A program made the position numbers and the translations under genes. Under the pieces are notes generated by a model. The model was not told where the DNA came from. It worked only from the letters and a program-made list of their open reading frames with translations, and did no database searches. A DNA stretch of 64,000 nucleotides from CANGTU01 sp046336655 (lineage in GTDB: Bacteria; Bacteroidota; Bacteroidia; Flavobacteriales_D; Sanyastnellaceae), in assembly GCA_046336655.1 (NCBI GenBank), contig JBKDGH010000078.1, positions 1-64,000 of the forward strand. Reading direction: 5' to 3'. Positions 49,771 to 58,378 of the stretch are shown here, one piece after another; positions within the stretch are counted from its first letter, which is position 1; each line of letters begins with the position of its first letter.

Positions 49771-51081
49771 CTACCCTTCGCGCAGCGCTTCTTTGAACAC
49801 CGTCAGGCAGCGCTCACGTGCTTCGGGATGGGGAATCATCGGCTTTGGATAGGCCGGTGTGCCGAATTCGGGCACCCATTTCCGGATGTACACGAATTGG
49901 GGATCAAATTTTTCCTGCTGGCTTTGCGGATTGAACACCCGGAAATATGGCGCGGCATCACAGCCACTGCCGGCAGCCCATTGCCATCCGCCCACATTAC
50001 TCGCCAGTTCAAAATCGAGCAGCTTCGACGCGAAGTAACGCTCGCCCAACCGCCAGTCAATGAGCAGGTGCTTGGTCAGAAAACTTGCCACGACCATGCG
50101 CACGCGGTTATGCATGAATCCGGTTGCATTCAGCTCGCGCATGCCTGCATCCACCAGAGGATAACCGGTTTTTCCGTCACACCACCGGCGGAATCCCTCG
50201 GGGTCATTGCGCCACGGAATGCGGTCGTATGCAGGCTTGAAAGCGTGATCGACCGTGTGCGGAAAATGATAGAGTATCGCCTGATAGAAATCGCGCCAGA
50301 TGAGCTCGTTCAGCCATTTTTCACTCGTGTGCAGTGCGGTGGAAGCGAGTTTCCGGATGCTCACGGTGCCGAAGCGCAAGTGTATACTCAGTCGGCTGGT
50401 GCCTGCAACAGCCGGTAAATCGCGTTGCTCCGCATAGTGTGTGACGATATCAAGAGGTATTTCTCTCGGAGGAAAAGGAATGCCCGGATTGCTGAATCCC
50501 ATTTCACCAAGGGACGGTATATCGCGATTCGTGAACCGGTGAAATGCGCTGAAATAGGATTCCGAGGGATAGGGCTTGAGGTAGTATTCACTCAGGGCAT
50601 GCTTCCACTTTCTGCTGTATGGTGTGTACACCGTGTAGGGTTTGCCGTCGTCTTTGAGTATTTCATCCTTTTCAAAAATGACGTGATCCTTTTTTCCGGA
50701 GAAGCGCACTCCGCGGCCGGCGAAGTAATCATACATGCTTTTATCACGGGCAATGGCATAAGGCTCGTAGTCGCGGTTGGTGAATACCTGCGTCACATCA
50801 AACTCCTCGAGCAACTCCTCGAATACCTGTCGGGGCTGTCCATAGCGGACAACCAGATCGCTGCCCGACTGGCGCAGCCGGGATTGAAGAGAAGCAATCT
50901 CACCGTGAATGAAGGCCACGCGGGCATCTGCTTTATCATCGAGTTGATCGAGGATGTCGCGGTCAAAAATGAACAGCGGGACGACAGGTAATCCGGAGCG
51001 GAGTGCAGCCCACAGTGCGGCATTGTCTTCGAGACGGAGGTCGCGCCGGAACCAGTGTATAACGACAGGAGAAGATGCCAT
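49771..51081 (-). CDS. phrB: Deoxyribodipyrimidine photolyase / class I cryptochrome family
   Basis: Blue-light repair enzyme of 436 residues, started at ATG 51081; the frame runs 41 codons upstream into the neighbouring gene. The N-terminal antenna domain begins VVIHWFRRDLRLEDN. FAD-binding motifs are GTSRLSIHLRFGTVSIR, NELIWRDFYQAI, GFMHNRVRMVVASFLTKHLLIDWR and NVGGWQWAAGSGCDAAPYFRVFNP, as in class I CPD photolyases. Cryptochrome function cannot be excluded. Preceded after 1 nt by the TIGR01777 gene. Confidence 0.93.
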   Translation of the reverse strand: MASSPVVIHWFRRDLRLEDNAALWAALRSGLPVVPLFIFDRDILDQLDDKADARVAFIHGEIASLQSRLRQSGSDLVVRYGQPRQVFEELLEEFDVTQVFTNRDYEPYAIARDKSMYDYFAGRGVRFSGKKDHVIFEKDEILKDDGKPYTVYTPYSRKWKHALSEYYLKPYPSESYFSAFHRFTNRDIPSLGEMGFSNPGIPFPPREIPLDIVTHYAEQRDLPAVAGTSRLSIHLRFGTVSIRKLASTALHTSEKWLNELIWRDFYQAILYHFPHTVDHAFKPAYDRIPWRNDPEGFRRWCDGKTGYPLVDAGMRELNATGFMHNRVRMVVASFLTKHLLIDWRLGERYFASKLLDFELASNVGGWQWAAGSGCDAAPYFRVFNPQSQQEKFDPQFVYIRKWVPEFGTPAYPKPMIPHPEARERCLTVFKEALREG

Positions 51082-51082
51082 A

Positions 51083-51991
51083 TCAGGAACGCAGCAGATT
51101 GGTGAGTGCCTGGTTGATTTCAGGATAGGTAAACCGGAATCCGGTAGATTGCAGTTTTTCTGAACGGATGCGTTGTGAAGCAAGCACCATGGACGCCATT
51201 TCACCGAACATGAGCTTCAGCATGAATGCAGGTACCGGTGGAAGAATATTTTTTTTGTTCAGCGCGTGCGCGAGTGCATCAGAAAACGCCTTGTTTGTCA
51301 CCGGCGCCGGCGCCACTGCATTGTAAATCCCTTTTGCTTCTTCGTGATTCGCGAGATGTGCGATGGCCTGCACGAGGTCGTGAAGGTGAATCCAACTCAT
51401 CCACTGTTTGCCGGTTCCCACAGGAGCTCCAATGCCCGAGCGGAAAAGTGGAAGCATCTGTTTCAGCGCTCCTTCATACGGGTCGAGCACCACGCCGATG
51501 CGCACGATCACGCGGCGCACGCCAATGGCGTCAAGCCGCCTGCTCGCATCCTCCCAATTGTCACAAAGCTCAGCGAGAAAACCGCTGCCGGATTTTGCTG
51601 TTTCGTCCTGCCATTCATCTGACGAGCGATAATATCCTGTCGCACCTGCGCTCAAAAACCATTTTGGCGGCCTGGGGGATTTCAGGATGGTGCTCACCAG
51701 CAGTTCCGTTGAATCAATGCGGCTGGCAATCATCCGGTTTTTATTTTCCCTGGTCCATCGGTTGGCCACCGAATAGCCGGCGAGGTTGATGACACCATGC
51801 GCCCACTCAAGCTCGCTTGCTTTGATTTGCATGCGCGCCGGATTCCAGTAGGAGTGACGAAGTCCGTTTTCCCATACGCCATCGAGTTCTTCGCGGGTTG
51901 TGAGGTTGGCGACTTGATGGCCTTGTGACTGTAGCAACGGAACAAGCGCCTTTCCAACGAGACCGGTTCCACCACTGAGGAGTATATTCAT
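51083..51991 (-). CDS. TIGR01777-family NAD(P)-binding epimerase-like protein
   Basis: 302-residue short-chain dehydrogenase-like protein. The nucleotide loop GGTGLVGKAL is at 7-16; WNPARMQIKASELEWAHGVINLAGYSVANRWT, SAGATGYYRSSDE and WMSWIHLHDLVQAI are family hallmarks, and the C-terminal DUF1731 region is present (FMLKLMFGEMASMVLASQRI). The reaction is not established for the family. Often found near photolyase genes, as here (1 nt apart). Confidence 0.93.
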   Translation of the reverse strand: MNILLSGGTGLVGKALVPLLQSQGHQVANLTTREELDGVWENGLRHSYWNPARMQIKASELEWAHGVINLAGYSVANRWTRENKNRMIASRIDSTELLVSTILKSPRPPKWFLSAGATGYYRSSDEWQDETAKSGSGFLAELCDNWEDASRRLDAIGVRRVIVRIGVVLDPYEGALKQMLPLFRSGIGAPVGTGKQWMSWIHLHDLVQAIAHLANHEEAKGIYNAVAPAPVTNKAFSDALAHALNKKNILPPVPAFMLKLMFGEMASMVLASQRIRSEKLQSTGFRFTYPEINQALTNLLRS

Positions 51992-52073
51992 GGTCAGATT
52001 AACAAGAACCGCAGAGGGTTGTTTACAAGGATTGTTTTCTCTTGGTCTGCGGCGGCGCTAACTTGCACATGAA

Positions 52074-53927
52074 ATGACTTTCCGACTTCCATTTTTATTC
52101 AAAAGCGTATGCGCATATTTAGGCATATTGCTCATTCCGGCCGGTGCAACTGCCCAAACTCCGTGCACAGATGGATTTGCCGGACCTTATCCCTGCGATC
52201 ATATCGATCTCATTGCACACCTCACGCAAGGGGAATTCGGAGGGGGAACACTCAATGAAGTCTGGGGCTGGACTGATCCGCTGGACGGCAAGGAGTTCGT
52301 GCTGCTGGGGAAGTCCAATGGAGTGGGTTTTATCGATATTGAAGATCCGTTGAATCCGGTGTATCTCGGAACCCTGCCCACCCACACATCAAACTCGCTC
52401 TGGCGCACCTTGCGTCCCTACAACAATTTTCTGTTTGTAGGCAGTGAAGCCACCGGGCATGGTCTTCAGGTGTTTGACCTGACCCGGCTGAGGGATGTGG
52501 CCAATCCTCCTGAAGTATTTACTGAAGATGCGTGGTACGGCGGCTTCGGACGCTGCCACACGCTGGTCATTGAAGAGAGTTCGGGAATGCTGTTCGCGTG
52601 CGGAACCAATACTTTTTCCGGAGGCCTTCATATCGTTGATGTCACCGATCCGTTGCAGCCTGTAATTGCCGGGGGATATGACGAAGACGGCTATACCCAC
52701 GAGGCACAAGTCATGATCTATAATGGCCCGGATCCCGACTATGCCGGACACACCATGGTGTTTTGCTACAACGGAAACAATCCGGCGAATCTCACCATTG
52801 TGGATGCCACGGATCCGCTGGATGCCACGGCGGTGTCCATCACGCCGTATCCGCAAAGCGCCTATTGCCACCAAGGCTGGCTCACTCCTGACGGCCGTTA
52901 TCTCTTAATGAATGATGAGCTCGATGAGTATCAGGGGATTTTTTCGCAGACGCGCACGATGATCTGGAATGTGGAAGACCTCGATGAGCCTGTTTTCACA
53001 GGGAATTACTTCGGCACTACTCCGGCGATCGATCACAACCTTTACATCATTGGAAACATTGCGTTCCAAAGCAATTATACTGCGGGTTTGAGACTGACCG
53101 ATGTCCGGGAAATTGAAACCGGAGGACTTCAGGAGGTGGGATACTTCGATCACTACACATCAGATAATGGCCCTTCGTTCAATGGCCAGTGGATGAGTTA
53201 CCCGTTTTTTGAAAGCGGAGTGATTCCGCTCACGGATATCTATGGCGGTTTATTTCTGGTAAAAGCGAATTTTGTACGTCTGGCCGATACGTCGCTTGAG
53301 GTGTGTGAGGGAGAGGATGCAGTCACTACCGTGTTTGTGGATGAAGGGTTCCAGGGGCCTGTGCAACTCAGCGCAGCGGTTCTCCCCGAAGGCGTGACTG
53401 TCACTTTCTCTGCGCAGAATGTGGAGTCGCCGGCAGAAATTGTGATGACTGTTTCCGGGTTGACTGCGGCACTCTCGGGTATCGAACTCACGATCGACGC
53501 GGAGGGAGCCTATTTCACCTACAGTAATTCACTTGTCATTGCAGTACATTCTCCTCCGGTGTGGTATGAGGATACGGACGGGGATGGCTTTGGTGACGAG
53601 TCCCAGTCCATCATTGTCTGCGAAGCTCCGGAAGGGTATTCCATGCAATCCGGCGATTGCGGGCTGAATGATCCGCTCGTATATCCCGGAGCTCCGGGCA
53701 CGGGTGAGAATGTGGACAATAACTGCAACGGACAAATTGAAGGCCAGGAAAATGCGTTTTGCGCAGATATCGACGGTGATGAGATTGTCACCGTGAATGA
53801 CATCATTCTCGTGATTTCCGGTGTGGGGTGCGCCGGTGAATGCTCCGCCGATGTAAACAGCGATGGCATAGTTTCCGTCAATGACCTGATTCTGGTAATC
53901 GCCGACTTCTCAGAACTCTGTGAATGA
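52074..53927 (+). CDS. Choice-of-anchor B (LVIVD-repeat) secreted protein with MopE-like and dockerin-like C-terminus
   Basis: 617-residue exported protein, signal peptide about 1-28 (ending ATAQ). Residues 35-400 form an LVIVD-type propeller with repeats such as VGFIDIEDPLNPVYLGTLPTH and GLHIVDVTDPLQPVIAGGY; the N-terminal PYPCDHIDLIAHL is typical of choice-of-anchor B proteins. Residues 500-560 are a MopE-like metal-binding segment (DTDGDGFGD ... DNNCNGQIEG). The tail has two EF-hand-like repeats (DIDGDEIVTVNDIILVI and DVNSDGIVSVNDLILVI) like a dockerin, in place of a usual T9SS domain. The stop abuts that of the convergent ABC gene. Confidence 0.88.
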   Translation: MTFRLPFLFKSVCAYLGILLIPAGATAQTPCTDGFAGPYPCDHIDLIAHLTQGEFGGGTLNEVWGWTDPLDGKEFVLLGKSNGVGFIDIEDPLNPVYLGTLPTHTSNSLWRTLRPYNNFLFVGSEATGHGLQVFDLTRLRDVANPPEVFTEDAWYGGFGRCHTLVIEESSGMLFACGTNTFSGGLHIVDVTDPLQPVIAGGYDEDGYTHEAQVMIYNGPDPDYAGHTMVFCYNGNNPANLTIVDATDPLDATAVSITPYPQSAYCHQGWLTPDGRYLLMNDELDEYQGIFSQTRTMIWNVEDLDEPVFTGNYFGTTPAIDHNLYIIGNIAFQSNYTAGLRLTDVREIETGGLQEVGYFDHYTSDNGPSFNGQWMSYPFFESGVIPLTDIYGGLFLVKANFVRLADTSLEVCEGEDAVTTVFVDEGFQGPVQLSAAVLPEGVTVTFSAQNVESPAEIVMTVSGLTAALSGIELTIDAEGAYFTYSNSLVIAVHSPPVWYEDTDGDGFGDESQSIIVCEAPEGYSMQSGDCGLNDPLVYPGAPGTGENVDNNCNGQIEGQENAFCADIDGDEIVTVNDIILVISGVGCAGECSADVNSDGIVSVNDLILVIADFSELCE

Positions 53928-55787
53928 TCACGCGGCTTCGTCGGGTTGCTGACGCTTCCACATACTTGCATACAAGCCATTATTCGCAATGAGCTGATCG
54001 TGTGATCCTTGCTCCACCACTTTACCGTGATCCAGCACGATGATCTGATCTGCATGCCGCACACCGGTAAGCCTGTGCGCAATAATCACAGTAGTCCTGT
54101 TCGTTCTGTATGCATGCAATGCAGCGAGTATATGCTCCTCCGTATCCGTGTCCACCGCACTTAAACAATCATCCAGAATAATGAACGGGGCATCGCGTAG
54201 AATGGCACGCGCAATGGCTACACGCTGTTTTTGTCCGCCGCTGAGATTGATGCCGCGCTCACCCAGAAGGGTATCGTATCCTTGCGGAAAACCGAGGATC
54301 GTGTCATGCACCGATGCAATGCGCGCCGCGTGTTCAATTTCTTCCTGAGTGGCCTGAGCCGATCCGAATGCGATGTTTTCTCCGATGCTTTCTGAAAACA
54401 GAAACACATCCTGAGGCACATATCCTGCCGCATCGCGCAGTGACTTCATATCGACTGTTTCAATGGACTTTCCGTCCACTTGAACCTGTCCGGAGGTAGG
54501 GTCGTAGATGCGCATCAGAAGACTGGCAATCGTCGACTTACCGCTTCCGGTGCGGCCTACAATGGCCACGGTACTTCCGAATGGAACATTGAATGAAACA
54601 TCTTTTAAGGCATGTACACCCGATTCAGGGTAGGTGAATGACACATGCTCCATCGTCAGTGCACCGGGTGTAAATGGCACCGGGTTCGACGGCGCACTCA
54701 CAGTCGGCTTTGCATTCAGAAAGTCATTGATCCTTTCCTGGCTGGTCTCTGCCTTTTGCACCAGACTGCTTACCCAGCCCACACTCGCAAATGGCCAAGT
54801 GAGCTGATTCACATAAAACACAAACTGCACAATAACTCCATAGCTCAGTTCACCGGCAATCACCTGCTGTGACCCGGCATACAGCGTCAGGATGGTGCTC
54901 AATCCGACAAGGATCACAATGACCGGCATAAACAGCGCATCGGCTTTCACCAGCCGCAATTGTTTCTGTTTGTAGTCGCTGCTCTGCGCGGCGAAAGAGC
55001 TGACGAAATACGACTCACGCGAGTAAGCCCTTACCAGTCGGATACCGCTTACACTTTCCTGAACCATTGATGAAAGTGCTGACTGCTGCTGCTGCGCGCG
55101 CTCAGTGCGGCGGTTGATGATGGTGCTCACATAAAAAATGCCGATCGCCATGAAGGGCAGGGGAGACAAAGTGTACAGCGTGAGGTCCGGACTGATCTGC
55201 CACATCACCACCACGCACATCACGATGAGTACTGCAAGGTTGATGGTGTACATCACCGCAGGCCCGAGATACATTCTCACCCGCGATACATCCTCGCTGA
55301 TGCGGTTCATCAGGTCACCTGTTCTGTTTCGCTTGTAAAATGAGGCATCCAGACGTTGGTACTGATCGTAGATTTCATTTTTAAGGTCGTACTCAATGTG
55401 GCGTGACATCACAATGATGGTCTGCCTTTGAAAGAACAGGAAAATGCCTTTGATCAGGTAGAAGAGAATGTAGCCTGCAGCGAGCAACAACCCGATTTTC
55501 GTTACGGTTGCCGCAAAGTCAGTTTCAGTGAGTGATATCGCATCCATGGGGCTTCCCACCCATCGGGATGCAGCGGAAAGACTGGCAGGCGGTTCAACCT
55601 TTGCAATACCCTCTGACAGGATAGTTTCACGGGCGCCGAGTGCAGTAGTCAGAAAGTCAATCCCTTCACCCACCAGAATCGGTGCGTACACATTGAACAC
55701 ATTGGACAGCACGATAAACAGTATGCCCAGTGCAAACCTCCCGCGGTATTTCCAGAAATACGGATTGAGCCGCGCAAGGTTTTTCAT
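53928..55787 (-). CDS. ABC exporter, fused permease and ATPase (MsbA/LmrA-like)
   Basis: 619-residue half-transporter. The permease part (about 1-350) has six TMs, with an extra insert of roughly 50 residues between TM1 and TM2. The ATPase part has Walker A GRTGSGKST near 409-417, signature LSGGQKQR, Walker B FIILDDCLSAVD and an H-loop IIAHRL. It would act as a homodimer exporting lipids or hydrophobic compounds. It starts 4 nt after the TonB receptor gene, so both are cotranscribed. Confidence 0.94.
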   Translation of the reverse strand: MKNLARLNPYFWKYRGRFALGILFIVLSNVFNVYAPILVGEGIDFLTTALGARETILSEGIAKVEPPASLSAASRWVGSPMDAISLTETDFAATVTKIGLLLAAGYILFYLIKGIFLFFQRQTIIVMSRHIEYDLKNEIYDQYQRLDASFYKRNRTGDLMNRISEDVSRVRMYLGPAVMYTINLAVLIVMCVVVMWQISPDLTLYTLSPLPFMAIGIFYVSTIINRRTERAQQQQSALSSMVQESVSGIRLVRAYSRESYFVSSFAAQSSDYKQKQLRLVKADALFMPVIVILVGLSTILTLYAGSQQVIAGELSYGVIVQFVFYVNQLTWPFASVGWVSSLVQKAETSQERINDFLNAKPTVSAPSNPVPFTPGALTMEHVSFTYPESGVHALKDVSFNVPFGSTVAIVGRTGSGKSTIASLLMRIYDPTSGQVQVDGKSIETVDMKSLRDAAGYVPQDVFLFSESIGENIAFGSAQATQEEIEHAARIASVHDTILGFPQGYDTLLGERGINLSGGQKQRVAIARAILRDAPFIILDDCLSAVDTDTEEHILAALHAYRTNRTTVIIAHRLTGVRHADQIIVLDHGKVVEQGSHDQLIANNGLYASMWKRQQPDEAA

Positions 55788-55791
55788 GTTT

Positions 55792-58215
55792 TCAGAACTC
55801 GAAATTCCACGTCACGCTTGGAAGAATAGGGAAGAGACTTACCTGATAGGCTTTGATCTCCAACGTGCCTTCAGATACCGAACCATCATTGCCAAAATAG
55901 ATGAAGTACGGATTCATGCGGTTGTACAGGTTGTACACCGAGAAGTTCCAGCTGCTGATGAATTTCCTAGGGCGCTCAATGATTTCGCCGGTGGTGCGGT
56001 CTTTCTTTTGCTTCATCTTCTTCGGGTAAAGCGTAGCGGAAACATCGGCGCGGTGATAAGGCGCCATCCGGAAGCTGTTGCGTGCGCCGTAAATGTCCAC
56101 TACGCGGCCTTCCACGATGTAGCGTTCCAATGGCAGGGTGATCGCATTGCCCGTTGCGTACACAAAAACAAAACCAAGGTCCAGGCGCTCAGTCATTTTG
56201 TAGCTAAGCACAAAGCTCGCATCATGACGGCGATCCCAGCGAGCCGGGAATGGTTCTCCACCGTTGATCATATCGAATGTCCGTTCGGTTCTGGACCAGG
56301 TGTATCCGATCCAGCCGTTGAGGTCACCAGCGCGTTTCTTGAGAAATAATTCAAGACCGTAGCTGCGTCCCTGACCGAAAACCAGCAGGTTGTCAATGTT
56401 GTCATTGATGGTTTGATCAGGCTGCGCACCATCGCGGTACTCCGACTGATTCTGCATGGTTTTGTAGTATATCTCCACACTCGACTCCCAGCGGTTCTGA
56501 TCAAAGTTGCGGAAGTAACCGGCGCTGATCTGATCCCCGATCTGTGGCTTTGTGATGTCGGTGCTCGGCAGCCAAACATCCGTGGGCAGTGATGAAGGTG
56601 AAAGGCTGGTGAGGTGGATGTATTGGTAGTTGTGCATGTAGCCGGCCTTGATGCTCGAGTTCTTGCCGAGGATATATCGCACATTGATGCGCGGTTCGAA
56701 TCCCGAATAATCCGCCACCCGGTCGCCCCTGCCATATTGCACAACCTGCACAGCCGGCGGTTGTCCAAGCAGGTTGTCATCATCGCCTTTTACATAACGC
56801 TTGAACGGTCCGACGTGAATGAAGTGACTGAAGCGGATGCCGGCGTTGATGCGCAGGAATTCATTCACGTCAAATTCATCCTGCACATACACGGCTGTTT
56901 CGTGGGAGAAAAGGCGGGCCTGCTCACCCAGGTCAAATTCCGTATCACCGCTTCGGGCGTAGGTGTTGTTGGGGGTGAATTCATGAAACGTATAATCCAC
57001 TCCCCATTTGATGCTGTGCAGCGGATTGGGATAATAGCTCCACTGCACTTTTGCTCCGTAGTCGCGGATGCCACTCTTGAGTCCGAATGAAAACTGCTCC
57101 TGGGTGCCGCCGAATTCAAACTTGTAGTCGGTGAAAGTGAGGATCGTATTCATAAAGAGTTTGTCGTTCAGGATTCGGTTCCACCGGGCTGTGGCTGTGG
57201 CATTGCCCCATGGAATGCGGGTGGAAAATCCGGCATCCTCATTCCGGAAGTTGAACACATCCCGTCCGAAGTAGCCACTCAGAAAGAGCTGATCGCGGTC
57301 TGACAAGCGGTAGTTGACTTTCAGATTCAGGTCGTAGAAATAATAGCCTGATCCGGCGAACGGGCTTTCCGGATTGACGAATGGCTTGAGCAGCACATCG
57401 ATGTAAGTGCGCCGTCCCGATACAATGAAAGACGAAGTGTCTTTTTTGATTGGTCCTTCTACCGTGAAACGCGAAGCGATGGTGCCAATGCCTCCGGCCC
57501 CGTGGTATTCGCGCGCATTGCCTTCTTTCAGGTTGACATCAAGCACGGAAGCCAGTCTTCCACCGAAAGATGCCGGCATGCCGCCTTTGGTGAGCTCAAG
57601 GTTCTTTACTGCATCTGCATTGAACACGGAGAAAAATCCAAACAAGTGGGACGCATTGTACACTACTGCATTATCCAGGAGAATAAGGTTTTGGTCAATG
57701 CCGCCGCCGCGCACGTAGAATCCGGCATTGCCCTCACCGGAACTCTTCACGCCGGGCAGCAGCGTGACTGTTTTCAGAATGTCCACTTCACCAAAGAGCA
57801 CAGGCAGTTTTTTCACCTGGTCCATTTCGAGCTGAATCTTTCCGATATCGGTACTCTCCGTATTGCGCTTGCCTTCAGCTTCAATCACCACCGTCGTTTG
57901 CTCGTACACCCTGATGCCCAGTTCCACATCAATACGGGTGTCCTTGTTGAGGTTCACCTTCATCTTGCGGGATTCATAGCCGATGTAGGCAAATTCCACA
58001 TCGTACGTGCCTTCAGGCAGTGTAAGCGAATAAAAGCCATACAGGTTGGTGGCGGCTCCCTTATTGATGGGTTGGGCGGTGACCACCACTCCGATAATCG
58101 TTTCACCACTTCCGGCATCCTTTACAACCCCACTTAGCGTGAATTTCTCCTGGGCCATTGCGGCAGTGGAAATACACAGAAAAAGAGGTAAAAGAAGGCG
58201 GAGCAAATGGTTCAT
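55792..58215 (-). CDS. TonB-dependent receptor with CarboxypepD_reg domain
   Basis: 807-residue outer-membrane receptor, started at ATG 58215 to give signal peptide MNHLLRLLLPLFLCISTAAMAQ (the frame continues 21 codons upstream through the promoter). Residues about 25-105 are a carboxypeptidase-regulatory-like domain (FTLSGVVKDAGSGETIIGV). The plug follows (EVDILKTVTLLPGVKSSGEGNAGFYVRGGGIDQNLILLD) and then a 22-strand-type barrel ending VTWNFEF. SusD is not adjacent, so it is not a classic polysaccharide locus; ligand unknown. Confidence 0.94.
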   Translation of the reverse strand: MNHLLRLLLPLFLCISTAAMAQEKFTLSGVVKDAGSGETIIGVVVTAQPINKGAATNLYGFYSLTLPEGTYDVEFAYIGYESRKMKVNLNKDTRIDVELGIRVYEQTTVVIEAEGKRNTESTDIGKIQLEMDQVKKLPVLFGEVDILKTVTLLPGVKSSGEGNAGFYVRGGGIDQNLILLDNAVVYNASHLFGFFSVFNADAVKNLELTKGGMPASFGGRLASVLDVNLKEGNAREYHGAGGIGTIASRFTVEGPIKKDTSSFIVSGRRTYIDVLLKPFVNPESPFAGSGYYFYDLNLKVNYRLSDRDQLFLSGYFGRDVFNFRNEDAGFSTRIPWGNATATARWNRILNDKLFMNTILTFTDYKFEFGGTQEQFSFGLKSGIRDYGAKVQWSYYPNPLHSIKWGVDYTFHEFTPNNTYARSGDTEFDLGEQARLFSHETAVYVQDEFDVNEFLRINAGIRFSHFIHVGPFKRYVKGDDDNLLGQPPAVQVVQYGRGDRVADYSGFEPRINVRYILGKNSSIKAGYMHNYQYIHLTSLSPSSLPTDVWLPSTDITKPQIGDQISAGYFRNFDQNRWESSVEIYYKTMQNQSEYRDGAQPDQTINDNIDNLLVFGQGRSYGLELFLKKRAGDLNGWIGYTWSRTERTFDMINGGEPFPARWDRRHDASFVLSYKMTERLDLGFVFVYATGNAITLPLERYIVEGRVVDIYGARNSFRMAPYHRADVSATLYPKKMKQKKDRTTGEIIERPRKFISSWNFSVYNLYNRMNPYFIYFGNDGSVSEGTLEIKAYQVSLFPILPSVTWNFEF

Positions 58216-58232
58216 GTGATTCGGAAAGGGCG

Positions 58233-58267
58233 CAAAAGTAAACACCTCTTTACCGTCAGGGATCAAA
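58233..58267 (-). promoter_or_regulatory. Predicted promoter of the TonB receptor-ABC exporter unit
   Basis: On the minus strand TTTG (58264-58267), 23 nt and TACTTTTG (58233-58240) give both elements of the Bacteroidota promoter at an allowed spacing. The -7 element ends 17 nt before the ATG at 58215. A weaker plus-strand pair (TTG 58327-58329, TACTTTCG 58353-58360) may serve the divergent DUF5916 gene. Confidence 0.55.
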
Positions 58268-58378
58268 GGATTCAGCAAAGTTCAATAAGGCTGTGTGAAG
58301 AATGGTTAACAGAAATTATAAAGATGTTGGTTTCGCGCTCGTTGCATGCCTCTACTTTCGCGTCCGTCCAGATAAGGT

